A DNA stretch of 64,000 nucleotides from NCBI GenBank assembly GCA_014529385.2, contig CM043952.1, forward strand, positions 63,228,870 through 63,292,869, written 5' to 3'. The notes beneath the pieces are model-generated. The model had not been told where the DNA came from and ran no database searches. It was given only the letters and a program-made list of their open reading frames with translations. This DNA is from Adiantum capillus-veneris. Taxonomy: Eukaryota; Streptophyta; Polypodiopsida; Polypodiales; Pteridaceae. Below are positions 32,344-41,958 of the stretch, piece after piece. The translations under genes were made by a program, and so were the position numbers. Numbering within the stretch: the stretch's first letter is position 1; each line of letters begins with the position of its first letter.

Positions 32344-34184
32344 GTTGTCCTTAATTGGATTGCATTGGCAGTGACATCTTCCCAGGTTGTGATACCTCTA
32401 ATCACTAGTCCATTATAGATTCCTTTATTCCTCAACCCTCGAATGAATCGATCAAGCAGTTGGTTATTGTTGAAGCGCTCATTTACAGGGCAGCGAGAGT
32501 TTAAGTGCTTTAGACGACTAATGAAGTCCCTTACTGACTCTCCTTCCTTACGTTCGGCCTTCTGTAGCTGAGATGCTACACCCCAAAGCACACCTTCTCG
32601 TATGTACTCCTTTAGAAACAACCTTCGAAGGGTAGGGTAGATTGTTTTCTCGTCCACCCTTAGGGTTCTATACCAATCTCCAGCCTTCCCACTTAATGTC
32701 AAGCTTAAGGCATTGCACTTATGTAGTTCGTTGCGTTCCCCTAAGGAATCACATACTTGTTCAAACACTTCAATGTGTTTTCTAGCATCTTCGTCCCCAT
32801 TGAATTGTTGCGTGAGTTTGGCAATTTGTATTGCCTTACTTCTAGGCTCTCTATCAGATGCATGACGCATATTTTCCGCGATAGATCGACCTATGGTTTG
32901 AGCAAACGCTGCCAAGTCACCTATGTGAGGAGGCACGGCCGGTGGAGGTACTCTTGGAATCATATGTGGGAGAGGGACGGGTACCGGTCTTGGCATATGT
33001 GTGGATGATGCAGGATATGGAACATAAACGGGCATAGGTCCACTCGGATAAGGGCTAGGGAGCGGCACTCGAGGAGCATAAACAAGTGGTACAATTGGAG
33101 GTGTGGGGGCCATGTGTGCATAAGGGGCTAGAGGCACATACGGTCGAGGCCCCATATTAGGTACTACGACACTAGGTAGTGGCACTGCGCTAACCGTAGA
33201 TGTCATCGGTACATTCTCTGTCAGGCTTATCCCTGGAGTGAGCACTGTGTTTTCCTTAATAGAGGGTTGAGCCAAGATAGGGAAGCTAAAGTTGTCGCTC
33301 GGAGGCTCAGATTGCATAGAGACCCCAGATAAAATGACGTAAGATGGGTCCATGGGGCTCATTAGAGGAGTCTCCATTTGTGATAGAGTAGGCAGTTGAG
33401 CCTTGCTCGTATCCAGAAATCTCATGGGGCGAGTTAAGAGTATATTTACCCCTCGGTTTTGCCTTTCTGATTGAATAATGCCATGGATAACATTACAGAT
33501 CATTTTCTGTTGATCTTCGATGCTCGTGGCACTAGAGGTGGATTGTACAATCTCTATCCATCCTACATGGTAGGGGTGGCCAGGGTGTAGATCCGTCAAC
33601 ACCTCAATGTGGAGGTCGTATGTGCAATGATCATTAATGAACAATCCTTCTAGAGTCGACGTGTTAACGGTTTCTTGTGAGGTAGAAGCAATGTTGCTCC
33701 CCGTGGTTTTACTTATCACCAACGGTACTCTAGAGGGAACTTCTGAAGGAGGCAGCTCAACAGGGCCTTCTTGGTAAGAAGTTGGCAGGATATCCACATG
33801 GACACTCTTTGGGGGTGTGGGGTCCACGTGCGATGTGAAAGGAGAGTCCACTTCCCCACCCCCTTCGTGTGCTTCATTTGCATCAGGTTCCGAGCGAGTA
33901 GCTCTACCTAATGTTTCCATGAAACGGCTAAACATACTAGTACTAAGCTGTGGAGCTTCGGGAGGTGCATGGCCTTCTCTCTCAGTGTTTTGGGTAGGGT
34001 ATGCTTCCATGATTTCTGAGTCGGAGGAGGAATCACTAGCGGCTATTTTAGGATCTTGGGTGGTGCTACCTTGTGTTCCCGCTGAGGGTCTAGAGCCTAT
34101 CGTGGATGGGTAATGGGTGTCCGTATGAACAGAGGCACCCTCAATATGCTCGTGTTCTAGCACCCGCCCAGAGCGTAAGTGCAT
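32340..34184 (-). CDS. gag: Gypsy-1 gag (capsid) ORF
   Basis: 614 residues starting MHLRSGRVLEHEH, an N-terminus seen in plant gypsy gag proteins. Residues 1-440 are Pro/Ser/Thr-rich. Residues about 445-614 form a retrotransposon gag domain (LTQQFNGDEDARKHIEVFEQ; SLTLSGKAGDWYRTL; FLKEYIREG; GESVRDFISRLKHLNSRCP). It stops at TGA 32342-32340 exactly where the NC ORF starts, in the frame one base upstream. It forms the particle shell and RNA package. Confidence 0.88.
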   Translation of the reverse strand: MHLRSGRVLEHEHIEGASVHTDTHYPSTIGSRPSAGTQGSTTQDPKIAASDSSSDSEIMEAYPTQNTEREGHAPPEAPQLSTSMFSRFMETLGRATRSEPDANEAHEGGGEVDSPFTSHVDPTPPKSVHVDILPTSYQEGPVELPPSEVPSRVPLVISKTTGSNIASTSQETVNTSTLEGLFINDHCTYDLHIEVLTDLHPGHPYHVGWIEIVQSTSSATSIEDQQKMICNVIHGIIQSERQNRGVNILLTRPMRFLDTSKAQLPTLSQMETPLMSPMDPSYVILSGVSMQSEPPSDNFSFPILAQPSIKENTVLTPGISLTENVPMTSTVSAVPLPSVVVPNMGPRPYVPLAPYAHMAPTPPIVPLVYAPRVPLPSPYPSGPMPVYVPYPASSTHMPRPVPVPLPHMIPRVPPPAVPPHIGDLAAFAQTIGRSIAENMRHASDREPRSKAIQIAKLTQQFNGDEDARKHIEVFEQVCDSLGERNELHKCNALSLTLSGKAGDWYRTLRVDEKTIYPTLRRLFLKEYIREGVLWGVASQLQKAERKEGESVRDFISRLKHLNSRCPVNERFNNNQLLDRFIRGLRNKGIYNGLVIRGITTWEDVTANAIQLRTT

Positions 34185-35151
34185 GTGCTTTTGATACCCT
34201 AAGGTGTCAAAAAGCTGCTCTAGGAGGCCTTGTGACTAGTTTTTAGCGTGTTTTTTGTTTGTTTTTTTGCTAGATTTTTTAGAGCGTGTCGTGGAATGGG
34301 CCGTGTGATAGCTCGAAACGAGCGTATCGCCAGGAGGGACGCGCTGTGCTTTACAGCCCACCGTTTGGTTCTATTTTGCTCCAGAAAAGGTCGAAACAGT
34401 CTTTTCGTAGCTGGGGAACTAGGCTCCAAATAGCAAGTCTAAGGGTGCAAGTGGGAAGAGAAGAGAGGAGAGTGGAGGACTTGTCCCACATGCTCTCATT
34501 CCCTCTTGAGGAGGTAGAGTATATATATAAGAGTGAGTCTAGTATATATCAGAGGACTGAGGCCTGGGCCTGGGCCTGGGCTTGGGCCTGGGCTTGGGGA
34601 AATGATCTCGATCCCGATCTAACTTTTATACAAACCAACCCGTCCGTTTTTATAACTCACGTTTTTTATTTTCGAAAATCTAACCTCCCCCTCGCTCACG
34701 TTTTTATTTTTCGAAATTTTTTTTTTCGAAAACGATTTTTTTTTCAATTTTTTTTTTTTTTTTTTGAGATATTATTTGGTACGCGTTTTGGTGCGCGTTG
34801 ACCTCACCTAACTATTTACAATCCCACCTACCTACTGACCTGCTAATCAGTGGTTCACCTAATTACTAACCTGCTTAATTAACTAACTGTGCGCCTAACT
34901 GTGCACAAACCAGAAAACACAGAAAATGCAGAAAATGCAGAAATTGAAACTTGACAGAACTGTGCAGTGAAAACACAGAAAATGCAAAAACGCAAGAAAC
35001 GCTAACTGTGCAGTGCAAACCAGAAAACGCAAAAAACGCAAAAAAAAGAAATATCCACACAACTACACACACTCATTCCCTGCCTTTCCTATGATAGAAA
35101 TTGCACCACAAGAAAGCGTAAAGTGCTTAACCGAGCTTAGTGTAGGGCATT
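34185..35151 (-). other. Untranslated leader of gypsy-1
   Basis: 967 bp between PBS and gag start. It contains a GGCCTG/GGCTTG hexamer array (34560-34599), T-rich runs (34706-34765) and an A-rich segment with CAGAAAA(C/T)(G/A)CA units (34905-35050). A packaging signal is expected here but cannot be identified. Confidence 0.6.
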
Positions 35152-35169
35152 TCCCCGACAGCGGCGCCA
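35152..35169 (-). other. Primer binding site, tRNA-Asp type
   Basis: The minus strand reads TGGCGCCGCTGTCGGGGA four bases after the 5' LTR. From known plant tRNA-Asp(GUC), the ideal complement is TGGCGCCGTTGCCGGGGA, so 16 of 18 positions match. Confidence 0.85.
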
Positions 35170-35173
35170 AAAA

Positions 35174-35410
35174 TGTGCGCTCCTTGCCGCACTGTTGAAG
35201 CAAGGGACTTGCCAATACACCATGTGCGAGCCACAAATGGCTCCAAGCACACAACAAGCCTAAACTAGCAAGCTCAAGAGAGCAAAGGGTGTGTCACTCA
35301 CCGCTCTACGCTCGCCTTCGAGGTGGATTCCTCGCCGCGAAGAAGAGGGAGACGCCGCTACGCCGCGCTCAACCGCCTCGCCGCCGTCGTGCCGCCGCAA
35401 CGCTCGATCG

Positions 35411-35493
<83 letters not shown>

Positions 35494-35809
35494 GCTCACG
35501 CACACACACAAGGAGATGGTGAAAGAGAAGGTGGAGATGGAGCAAGAGCAGCTTCTATTGCACAATGAGAGAATGACTCAATTTTAGGTTTAATTGGCAT
35601 TTATGTGAGCTCACCCCATTCACACTTGGGCGCCCATGCTTAGCCAACTAACCCTAGCATGTTCGTGTTAGAGTGCGCCTCTCATCGGCGATCACTCTAC
35701 CTTTCCCTATTGGACCGACAAGCCCGGTGCCTGACTCTACTTAAATAAATAATACGGTTACGGTGTCTGTCGTAGGCGATAGGGTGTCCGTGAGCCACGA
35801 GGGTTAACA
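35174..35809 (-). repeat. 5' LTR of gypsy-1
   Basis: 636 bp. The CT tract (35413-35491) is 79 bp, accounting for the length difference from the 3' LTR. A TATTTATTTAA-type TATA candidate lies near 35740-35756 on the minus strand. Confidence 0.95.
35413..35491. repeat. (CT)n microsatellite in the gypsy-1 5' LTR
   Basis: 79 bp of pure CT. The equivalent tract in the 3' LTR is about 22 bp within an ACACTCTCA context. Serine-leucine frames over this tract are artefacts. Confidence 0.98.
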
Positions 35810-36101
35810 TTGCCACATCTTTCACACCGTGGCTCTGTTTGATAAGCCGCTTGGACTAGCTTGCTCAACACTTCAAGCTCTTCATCTTCAAGCAAAAAAC
35901 CAGCACTTTGAACATGTTTCACCTACCATCCTATCAGGCCCTTTCTAGAGGCCTTTTGGCCTAAAAAACCACATAAAGCATACATCTCTGTTGTCACTTG
36001 CCTGCCGAGGCTCTTTCTGTTAATTGTAGCACTCTGCCATGCACCTGTAAGCATACACATCACTACATGTGCCCTCTGCTAGGATCCACACTTTAGTTGC
36101 A
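35810..36101 (-). repeat. LTR-like arm B, right part
   Basis: It resumes at TTGCCACATCTTTCACAC and is collinear with 9821-10110 to the ...TTGCA end. With 21319-22272 it forms the complete arm B. Confidence 0.7.
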
Positions 36102-36284
36102 CCAATGTGAGAAAAGTGAGTTGATGAGAGTAACTTGAGAAGCACCATCAGGGTGAAGCTTTGGTTGCATGCATATAAACAACTCCACTTGTGGAAAGAA
36201 GCCTCTAAACTTTGATCTTGTCCCATTATACTTTTCAAGTGGGTTGACCTTTGGCTCCCTCCTTTGTTGTGGTTTCCCTACTGA
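36102..36284. other. Short spacer right of arm B
   Basis: Minus-strand open text continues into the peptide repeat that follows. No gene is recognised. Confidence 0.3.
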
Positions 36285-36720
36285 AACCATGGGTGGATTT
36301 TTGCACGTATTGGCTTCACATGGTTCTTGGAATGGGGGTTGAAGCTTTTTCACCATTGGACTTGGGAAGTATGGTTTCTCTACTTGCCCCATTGAACTAG
36401 CTGAAATCATGGGTGTTTGGTACATATTGGCTATATGTAGTTCTTGGACTTGGGAAGTATGGTTACTCTACTTGTCCCACTGAACTAGTTGAAATCATGG
36501 GTGGATTTTGGTACATATTGGCTATATGTAGTTCTTGGACTGAAGATTGAAACTCTTGCACCGCTAGACCTAGCAAGTATGGTTGCTCTACTTGCCCCAT
36601 TAGACTAGCCGAACTCATGGGTGGATTTTGGCACATAGTGTCTTTATGTAGTTCTTGGACTTGACGGTGAAGGTCTTGCACCACTAGACTTGGCAAATGT
36701 GATTGCTCTATTTTCCATTG
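36285..36720 (-). repeat. Coding-like tandem repeat, ~120 bp (about 40 residues)
   Basis: Units start near 36285, 36400, 36489 and 36609 (lengths about 115, 89, 120 and 110 bp). On the minus strand they encode VQELH...M(C/Y)QNPPM, S(A/T)S(L/S)(M/V)GQVE and a Pro-Tyr segment. Frames 36696-36463 and 36425-36093 keep the repeat open. The in-phase lengths argue for a former protein repeat; the parent gene is unknown. Confidence 0.65.
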
Positions 36721-37440
36721 TGCATATAGCTCCTAAATTTCTTGCTGTAACTTTTGCAAGCTAGACATAACACCTTCCAAAATAGAGTGCATGGCTAGGC
36801 AAAATTAAGAAGTTCAATCTTACCAAACTATTATGAGCATGTCTCGAGCTTAAAGAGAGCTAGAGACAGCGCTCACAATTAACAAGATCTTGAGACTTGA
36901 TTATAACACTTAATCTTGATTACAATACTTTGTACTTGATTAAGAGAACTTGATCCAATACTTGATACTTGATTAAGGAACTTGATACAAGACTTGGATC
37001 ACAAGGCTAGAGTAGAAGGAAAGACTTGGTTACAAGAAGAAGACTGGAAAACAAGACAAGAAATGGAAGAGGACTGAGGGGCTTGTAGCCCAAGACCTCT
37101 ATTTATACTCAATTCTAAAGAGGTTAAGAACTTTCTAGGTGCTTCCTCGAGCTTAAGGAGGTTAGTAAGCTTCTAGTTTCTTCCTCAAGCTAAAGGAGGT
37201 TAAGAAGCTTTTAGGTTCTTTCTCAAGTTTAAGGAGGTTAAGAACCTTTTAGATCCTTCTTCAAGCTTCTAGAACTTTCTAGGAACCTCTAAATTCTTCT
37301 TCAAACTTCTAGATTCAAGAACCTTCTAGAATCTATTAGATGCTTGTAGAATTTTCTAGACCTTTCTTCAATCTTCTAGAATCTTCACTAACTTTCTTCT
37401 AGAATCTACTAGGACTTTCTAGAGTTTCCTTAGTGCTTTC
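36721..37440. repeat. Short-period repeats (ACTTGAT and CTTCTAG...TTAAG)
   Basis: 36888-36975 repeats (A)ACTTGAT(T/A)A units. 37100-37440 repeats AAGGAGGTTAAGAA(C/G)CTT at a ~53 bp period about three times, then CTTCTAGAA(T/C)(C/T)TTC units. No gene. Confidence 0.65.
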
Positions 37441-38909
37441 TTGTAGAAAACTCAAGGAGACCGACTGTCAAGCATCCGTGACAAGCTTTGGACTAGATAG
37501 TATAATTAAGTGTCTCGTTTGTGTGGTCGATGTGAACCAACATATTTGAGGTTACTTGAAACATTTGGCTACATGGAACTTGAATAGGAAAACTTTGGGT
37601 GCATAGATGCATCCTCATAATGAGGAGAGTCGGATATGAGGCGAGGGGAGGGAGGATGACTCATGGCTATGGTGCAAGGAAAAAAATAACAAGGTCAAAA
37701 GTGCAAGGGAATTCGAAAAGAGGGATGCTCTAATGTATAGGGAATTGTTGGTGCTTGGAGCCCATCAAGTACACCAATGTAGAACACTCTACTTATACAT
37801 GTATATACTAACTCAACTTGCCTCTTGGTAGCAAAGGCCTCCTGCTTCATTATCAAACCCAAATTACAATCAAGAATCTCAACAAAGATGGTCGTGTATA
37901 GGTGTCTGGTGCAAGTTGTTTGTACTTGACTTAACAAAGAAGTAAAGTTTCATGATAATTCAATCGAGGCAAGACCCTTATACTCCACAGTACAAACCAA
38001 AAATATGAGCTTTTTCTACTATATGAAAGGTTTCTAATTGACTATATATGTGTATTGATGAACTTGCTCTACCCATCCAAGCTATGACATAAATAATCCG
38101 TGATAATAGTCGTGATACCTCTTGTCGAGATGAACTGTGAGACAAGATATAAACAACGATAGTACATTATGATACCCCTTGAAGTGAAGAGGAATTGGAA
38201 GAGGATGTGCTACTGTTCGGAGAGCTATTGAGACTTGAAGCATGTCACTCCACCAATGTAGATATTGTACTCAAAGAAGTATACACTTAACTTATGTCTT
38301 GGTAGCTAAGGCCTCCTGCTCTACTAATTAATACATGGATTCTCTATATATTCTACAAAAACTATAAACTAAACAAATGCATATATCAAGAGCTATCTAC
38401 ATAACTATAAAATCTTGGTGCATCCATGCAACGTGTTCAATTATACAATGGTTATCTCTTTCTATATTAAATTGATTATGTTCATGCTGGCATACATATT
38501 TATGTATGTATGTATGTATGTGTACGTCTGTGCATTCATCTAGATTCACATGTTTACAATATATTACAATATATAACAAGAGCTTTGCCTTCTGTCTGTA
38601 AGATATTAATTCATGTCTTCATCTACACGCAAAATACAAACATATTTACCTATTCTAAATGGGCTTGATTTGCCCGTCTAAGGGTAGGTTTCCATTCGTA
38701 GAAGACCATAGCTTAAGCTTGCTTCCGTGGAGAAAGGTAAAGAGTCGCAATTGGAATGGAAAAAAATATTACACTGACCGATGAAACAGAAACACCTCGA
38801 AAAGAAACGTATATTATACGCAAGTAAAGAAGCCACTGCAAGAACCTACAAACAAAATACATTGGGGGGGGGCGGCGGGCGGGGCACAAAAGACACAGCA
38901 AGTCGTTGC
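37441..38909. other. Spacer with a diverged ~480 bp duplication
   Basis: CACCAATGTAGA...CTTGGTAGC(A/T)AAGGCCTCCTGCT occurs at about 37770-37855 and again at about 38253-38318. A TATG tetranucleotide run lies at 38503-38521. The final ~200 bp before 38910 would be the 3' UTR of the host gene. No other gene is seen. Confidence 0.5.
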
Positions 38910-39320
38910 CTAGCTTCTTACAATTGGATGCCAGTATTGCTGAAACCCAGATTGGTACCACATCATGAAGAAGATGATAGCAAGGAAAACAGCTACCATG
39001 ACTGGAGAACCCACAGCTACCTCTTCTTGTGCCCGGGATGATGGCTCGAATGCCGTCCAGAGCACACTCCACATACCAGAGGTTGCGGCCTCGGCCTGCT
39101 CCAACCCTTGTGGTGCAGAAAGCAGCCTCAAAGCAAAGAGGAGCAGCAAGGGTAGGAGGATGAGGACCGTGCGCAAATACTGTACTGCCTCCACAACCAC
39201 CGCCTCCGAGGAGGCCATGTACCATGGGACCACCAAGCCCATGCACACCAACGTGCCCAACATTAGGAGAGGTCCTTGTACATGGCCACCTTCTTCCTCA
39301 TACTCTGCACCAGCTATCAT
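38910..39320 (-). CDS. Host three-pass membrane protein, 136 residues
   Basis: An intact ORF with an acidic, soluble N-terminus (MIAGAEYEEEGG) and three predicted membrane segments: 17-36 (PLLMLGTLVCMGLVVPWYMA), 49-68 (YLRTVLILLPLLLLFALRLL) and 105-123 (SPVMVAVFLAIIFFMMWYQS). The last segment is followed by SGFQQYWHP. Small plant membrane proteins of unknown function with a GSP-hydrophobic-YQS end resemble this from memory, so it is probably a single-exon plant gene. It is not part of a transposon and stands in the only TE-poor stretch. Function and compartment are not known. Confidence 0.65.
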   Translation of the reverse strand: MIAGAEYEEEGGHVQGPLLMLGTLVCMGLVVPWYMASSEAVVVEAVQYLRTVLILLPLLLLFALRLLSAPQGLEQAEAATSGMWSVLWTAFEPSSRAQEEVAVGSPVMVAVFLAIIFFMMWYQSGFQQYWHPIVRS

Positions 39321-39396
39321 CTTTCTCTCTCACTCACTATCTATCTATCACAGAAACAGGAGTAAATAGCCTAACTGTTCTCGGTTCAAGAATGTG

Positions 39397-39399
<3 letters not shown>

Positions 39400-39429
<30 letters not shown>
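39400..39429 (-). repeat. (GA)n tract in the host gene 5' region
   Basis: CT on the plus strand, so GA on the sense strand, 80 bp upstream of the ATG. GA tracts are frequent in plant 5' UTRs. More CT/GA tracts follow at about 39719-39735 and 39869-39891. Confidence 0.9.
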
Positions 39430-39432
<3 letters not shown>

Positions 39433-39768
39433 AACTTGAAGAGGCTGCGCCGCTGCTGTGCTCTCTCTCTCGTCTTAACAATGTTCTAGTCCACTGTGAT
39501 GAGACTGCACGAGCCACTCAAGTCACTCAATGTAGCCAAATCAGTCTCTCTCTAGCCTATTCTAATAAGGTACTCCACGGACCACAACTTTCCACACGTC
39601 GACACTCTCAACTCTAAAAAACTCCTCTCCCCTCTCTCTCTCTCTACACATTCTCTCTCTATCTACTCTACTCTAAAACCTCCGCTCTTCTCCTCTTGCC
39701 TGCACCACGCCCTCCCTCTCTCTCTCTCTCTCTCTTTCTTGTCTCAACATTCTAAACCCAGATTATAT

Positions 39769-39794
39769 TAGGGTTTCTAATAAACTAGGGTTTA
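39769..39794 (-). promoter_or_regulatory. Telo-box-like motifs upstream of the host gene
   Basis: The minus strand has AAACCCTAG and AGAAACCCTA about 450 bp upstream of the ATG. AAACCCTA (telo box) is an established plant promoter element of housekeeping genes. No confident TATA box was found. Confidence 0.4.
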
Positions 39795-40172
39795 CCTTAA
39801 TCAGTCTAATAATGCCGGCCATTACAATAGACGCTTAACGTGGGAGACAGTTGGAAACTACGAAAACGAAGAGAGAGAGAGAGAGAGAGAGGGGATGCGC
39901 TGCCCGAGGGCTGTTGGCCCTTTAAAGGGTCGAGACTCGAGAGAACCTATTACTCGCAAAATGTGTGCGACCCCTGCACTAGCTAGTAGGGGGTAAAACG
40001 GTAGCTTGGTACCTGCACACTGCCCAAGCCCTGTGCTCACAACATATATTATATGGGCTACGTACTTAATTAAATGAGACACGCATTCCACCAAGTAAAA
40101 AGAAGCCCACTCCTCGAGCAGCGAGGCTCAAAGAGTCACCCTCACTCATCCACCCTCCTTATTAAATGGCAC
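39795..40172. other. Spacer, no gene
   Basis: A GA tract lies at 39869-39891; otherwise nothing could be identified. Confidence 0.4.
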
Positions 40173-40484
40173 GGGGTCTTAAATGAACCCCCAATCATGG
40201 GATCGACGGCGCACGTTTGAGGGCTGGGATCTCGAGGAGATCGGACGGCGACAAAAAATCGGGCAACGGATGTAGGATCAGGGACTCGAACTTCGGACAT
40301 CCGATGGGTTAACCCATGCGCGTGTATGCATTTATGCTTGTTTGAGTTCACACACTGGATGTCCGAAGTTTACAAAATGTGTTCAAGTTTACTTTTTGAA
40401 AATCTAACGACATCCGGCCCCTCTTCTTTTGTGCGTGCACTTCTACCTAGTGGATCCCATGGCTGGGGAGGCATTTAAGACCCC
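40173..40484. mobile_element. MITE-like foldback element, 312 bp
   Basis: The ends read GGGGTCTTAAATG and CATTTAAGACCCC, and the inverted similarity continues through CCCC and CATGGGATC (about 33 bp of arm). Inside is a second inverted pair, ACTTCGGACATCC (40290-40302) and GGATGTCCGAAGT (40357-40369), plus GGGTTAACCC. No ORF. A target duplication was not evident, so the superfamily is open. Confidence 0.7.
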
Positions 40485-41237
40485 ATGTTGTTTAGTTCTA
40501 AGGCTCATCCATAAGCAGTGATCATTTTTCCAAACAAAACAAAATTCCTTTTCTTGAATTTGCAAGAGGAAATTTTAGAAAATTAGGTTTATTTTTTACG
40601 TTGAAACACGATATGAAGCTGAGACACATTTTCCCCCAACACTGCCAGGGTCACAAGGAATGATCCTAATATCCTAAATGTTGTGTTTACTCCCTTGAAA
40701 TTTTCAATAACTCCCTCAGTCCCATGGGACCTTCAATAAAATGGGAGTCATGGAACCAATGATAGTAAAGTTAGGGTGGGTTTAGATTGGAGTGGTGGAA
40801 GCAAAGCACCTTTTCGCCACTTTCTACCAGAACAAAGGGGAGGATGAGGTTTTTGCCCCCTAGTATTCACACAAGGCGGAAGTGCAAAGCAGGCACAAAA
40901 CAAGGCCTTTGCTCGCATGGCAAATAGCCATAGGTTGGAGGCCTATGCAGTCAAGGTGGAAGAAGGAGGGGGGGGGGGGGGGGGGAAGTTAAAACTTCCG
41001 TGATGTGGACTAGAAAGAAAGTTCCTCCACTGCCCAGTGCGAACATAGATATCCAAATGGCATCTTTTGTTTCGTTCTTGAAGTTAAAGGCCTTCTTTGA
41101 GTACCCGCAATGAAGTTTATGTTTGGGCATGGGGGTCAAGAAAACCCATGTGAAATCTGGCAATTTTTTAAGAGGCATTAAAATAGAATAAAGAGGCTTT
41201 TTTGAGAGACTTTCAATATTGCTAGAGCATCTGCACC
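40485..41237. other. Spacer left of the CACTA element
   Basis: It contains an 18-base poly(G) run (40968-40985). A minus frame of 103 residues (41262-40951) has no recognisable family and runs into the transposon terminus, so it is not called. Confidence 0.4.
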
Positions 41238-41240
41238 AAA

Positions 41241-41450
41241 CACTACAAGAGGTTGTGTGCACTTGTGACGTTGTTAGCGACAGAAATACATTGGGTTTTT
41301 TATACTCTCCGGCGTCGCAAAGATCGTCGCTAAGAGCGTCGATACGAGAACGTCGCTATGAGCATCGCTATAACGGTCTCTATGAGCGTCGCTATATAGC
41401 GACGCTGCAGAGCCTTATATAGCGACGGTTATAGCGACGCCCGAGAGAAA
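41241..41450. repeat. CACTA left terminus and subterminal repeats
   Basis: After the 13 bp terminus come at least eight direct or inverted copies of GCGTCGCTA/TAGCGACGC. Two of them meet in a perfect 22 bp palindrome at 41385-41406 (GCGTCGCTATATAGCGACGC core). In En/Spm, such subterminal motifs bind the TNPA protein. Confidence 0.85.
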
Positions 41451-41634
41451 AAAAAATGGTGGCGGGGCATTCACCCATCAACCATATTGAATGTTTCAAT
41501 AATTGATTTACCTTTGAAAGAAAGTGCAAGCTTAGATATAGACCCAAAGTAGTCACCCACAAGACAATATAACCATTAACTCCATCATCCATAGTATTGT
41601 TTGCAGAATAAAGATACAAAACTCACAAAAGTAA

Positions 41635-41911
41635 TGTTGAAGATGATGAAACAGGAAACGGAAGGAAGATAGCAACTCAGAGTAGGAAGAAGATGGAGAA
41701 GGAGAAGACACAGAGCTTGCATACGAGATCTCTGTAGTCTATCTCTCTGTATTAGAATAATAGTGTATACAAACTCAGAGCTACAAAGCTTATATGAAAC
41801 CCTAAGAGATAAGGTGTCCTTTCACACCAGATGTCCAGGGGGAAAAACCCAGTGGGAGAAAAGTGCCCCTGGTGAAGCGCGTATACACACTAACACTACT
41901 ACATGTCTACA
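41635..41911 (-). repeat. 3' LTR of copia
   Basis: 277 bp, TGTAGACATG...TTCAACA on the minus strand. It differs from the 5' LTR only at GGAAACGG/GGAAACAG and GAAGCGCG/GAAGCACG. Confidence 0.96.
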
Positions 41912-41921
41912 AATCCCCCCT
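41912..41921 (-). other. Polypurine tract of copia
   Basis: The minus strand reads AGGGGGGATT, abutting the LTR start TGTAGACA. Confidence 0.8.
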
Positions 41922-41958
41922 GTAGTGATAGTGTGAATCCGTACAAGGTAGCAGATCA

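Larger units (their letters stand above)
22273..35809 (-). mobile_element. Gypsy-1: young 13.5 kb Ty3/gypsy element with unusual coding plan
   Basis: Both ends have LTRs (22273-22858 and 35174-35809) reading TGTTAACC...GCGCACA on the minus strand. Flanking pentamers are CTGCC and TTGCC, one base apart. A tRNA-Asp-like PBS and a polypurine tract sit at the correct LTR edges. Coding order on the minus strand is gag, NC, PR, RT-RNase H-INT with a second protease-like tail, then a small ORF. The FLDGYSGYNQI box and lack of a chromodomain place it on the Athila/Tat (non-chromovirus) side; the precise clade is uncertain. Excluding the CT tract, the LTRs differ at about eight sites in 560, so the insertion is recent. 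Confidence 0.93.

Noticed and set aside
34286..34801. 171-residue ORF with Trp-Ala repeats
   Set aside because: The repeat is a GGCCTG/GGCTTG hexamer array in the gypsy-1 leader followed by T-rich DNA; no independent coding evidence.
22273..35809. Assignment of gypsy-1 to a chromovirus clade
   Set aside because: No chromodomain follows integrase; the GPY/F-type module is followed by a linker and the protease-like domain instead.
38965..39369. Plus-strand ORF of 134 residues over the host gene
   Set aside because: It is antisense to the membrane-protein ORF and shows no domain; hydrophobic segments and composition favour the minus-strand reading.
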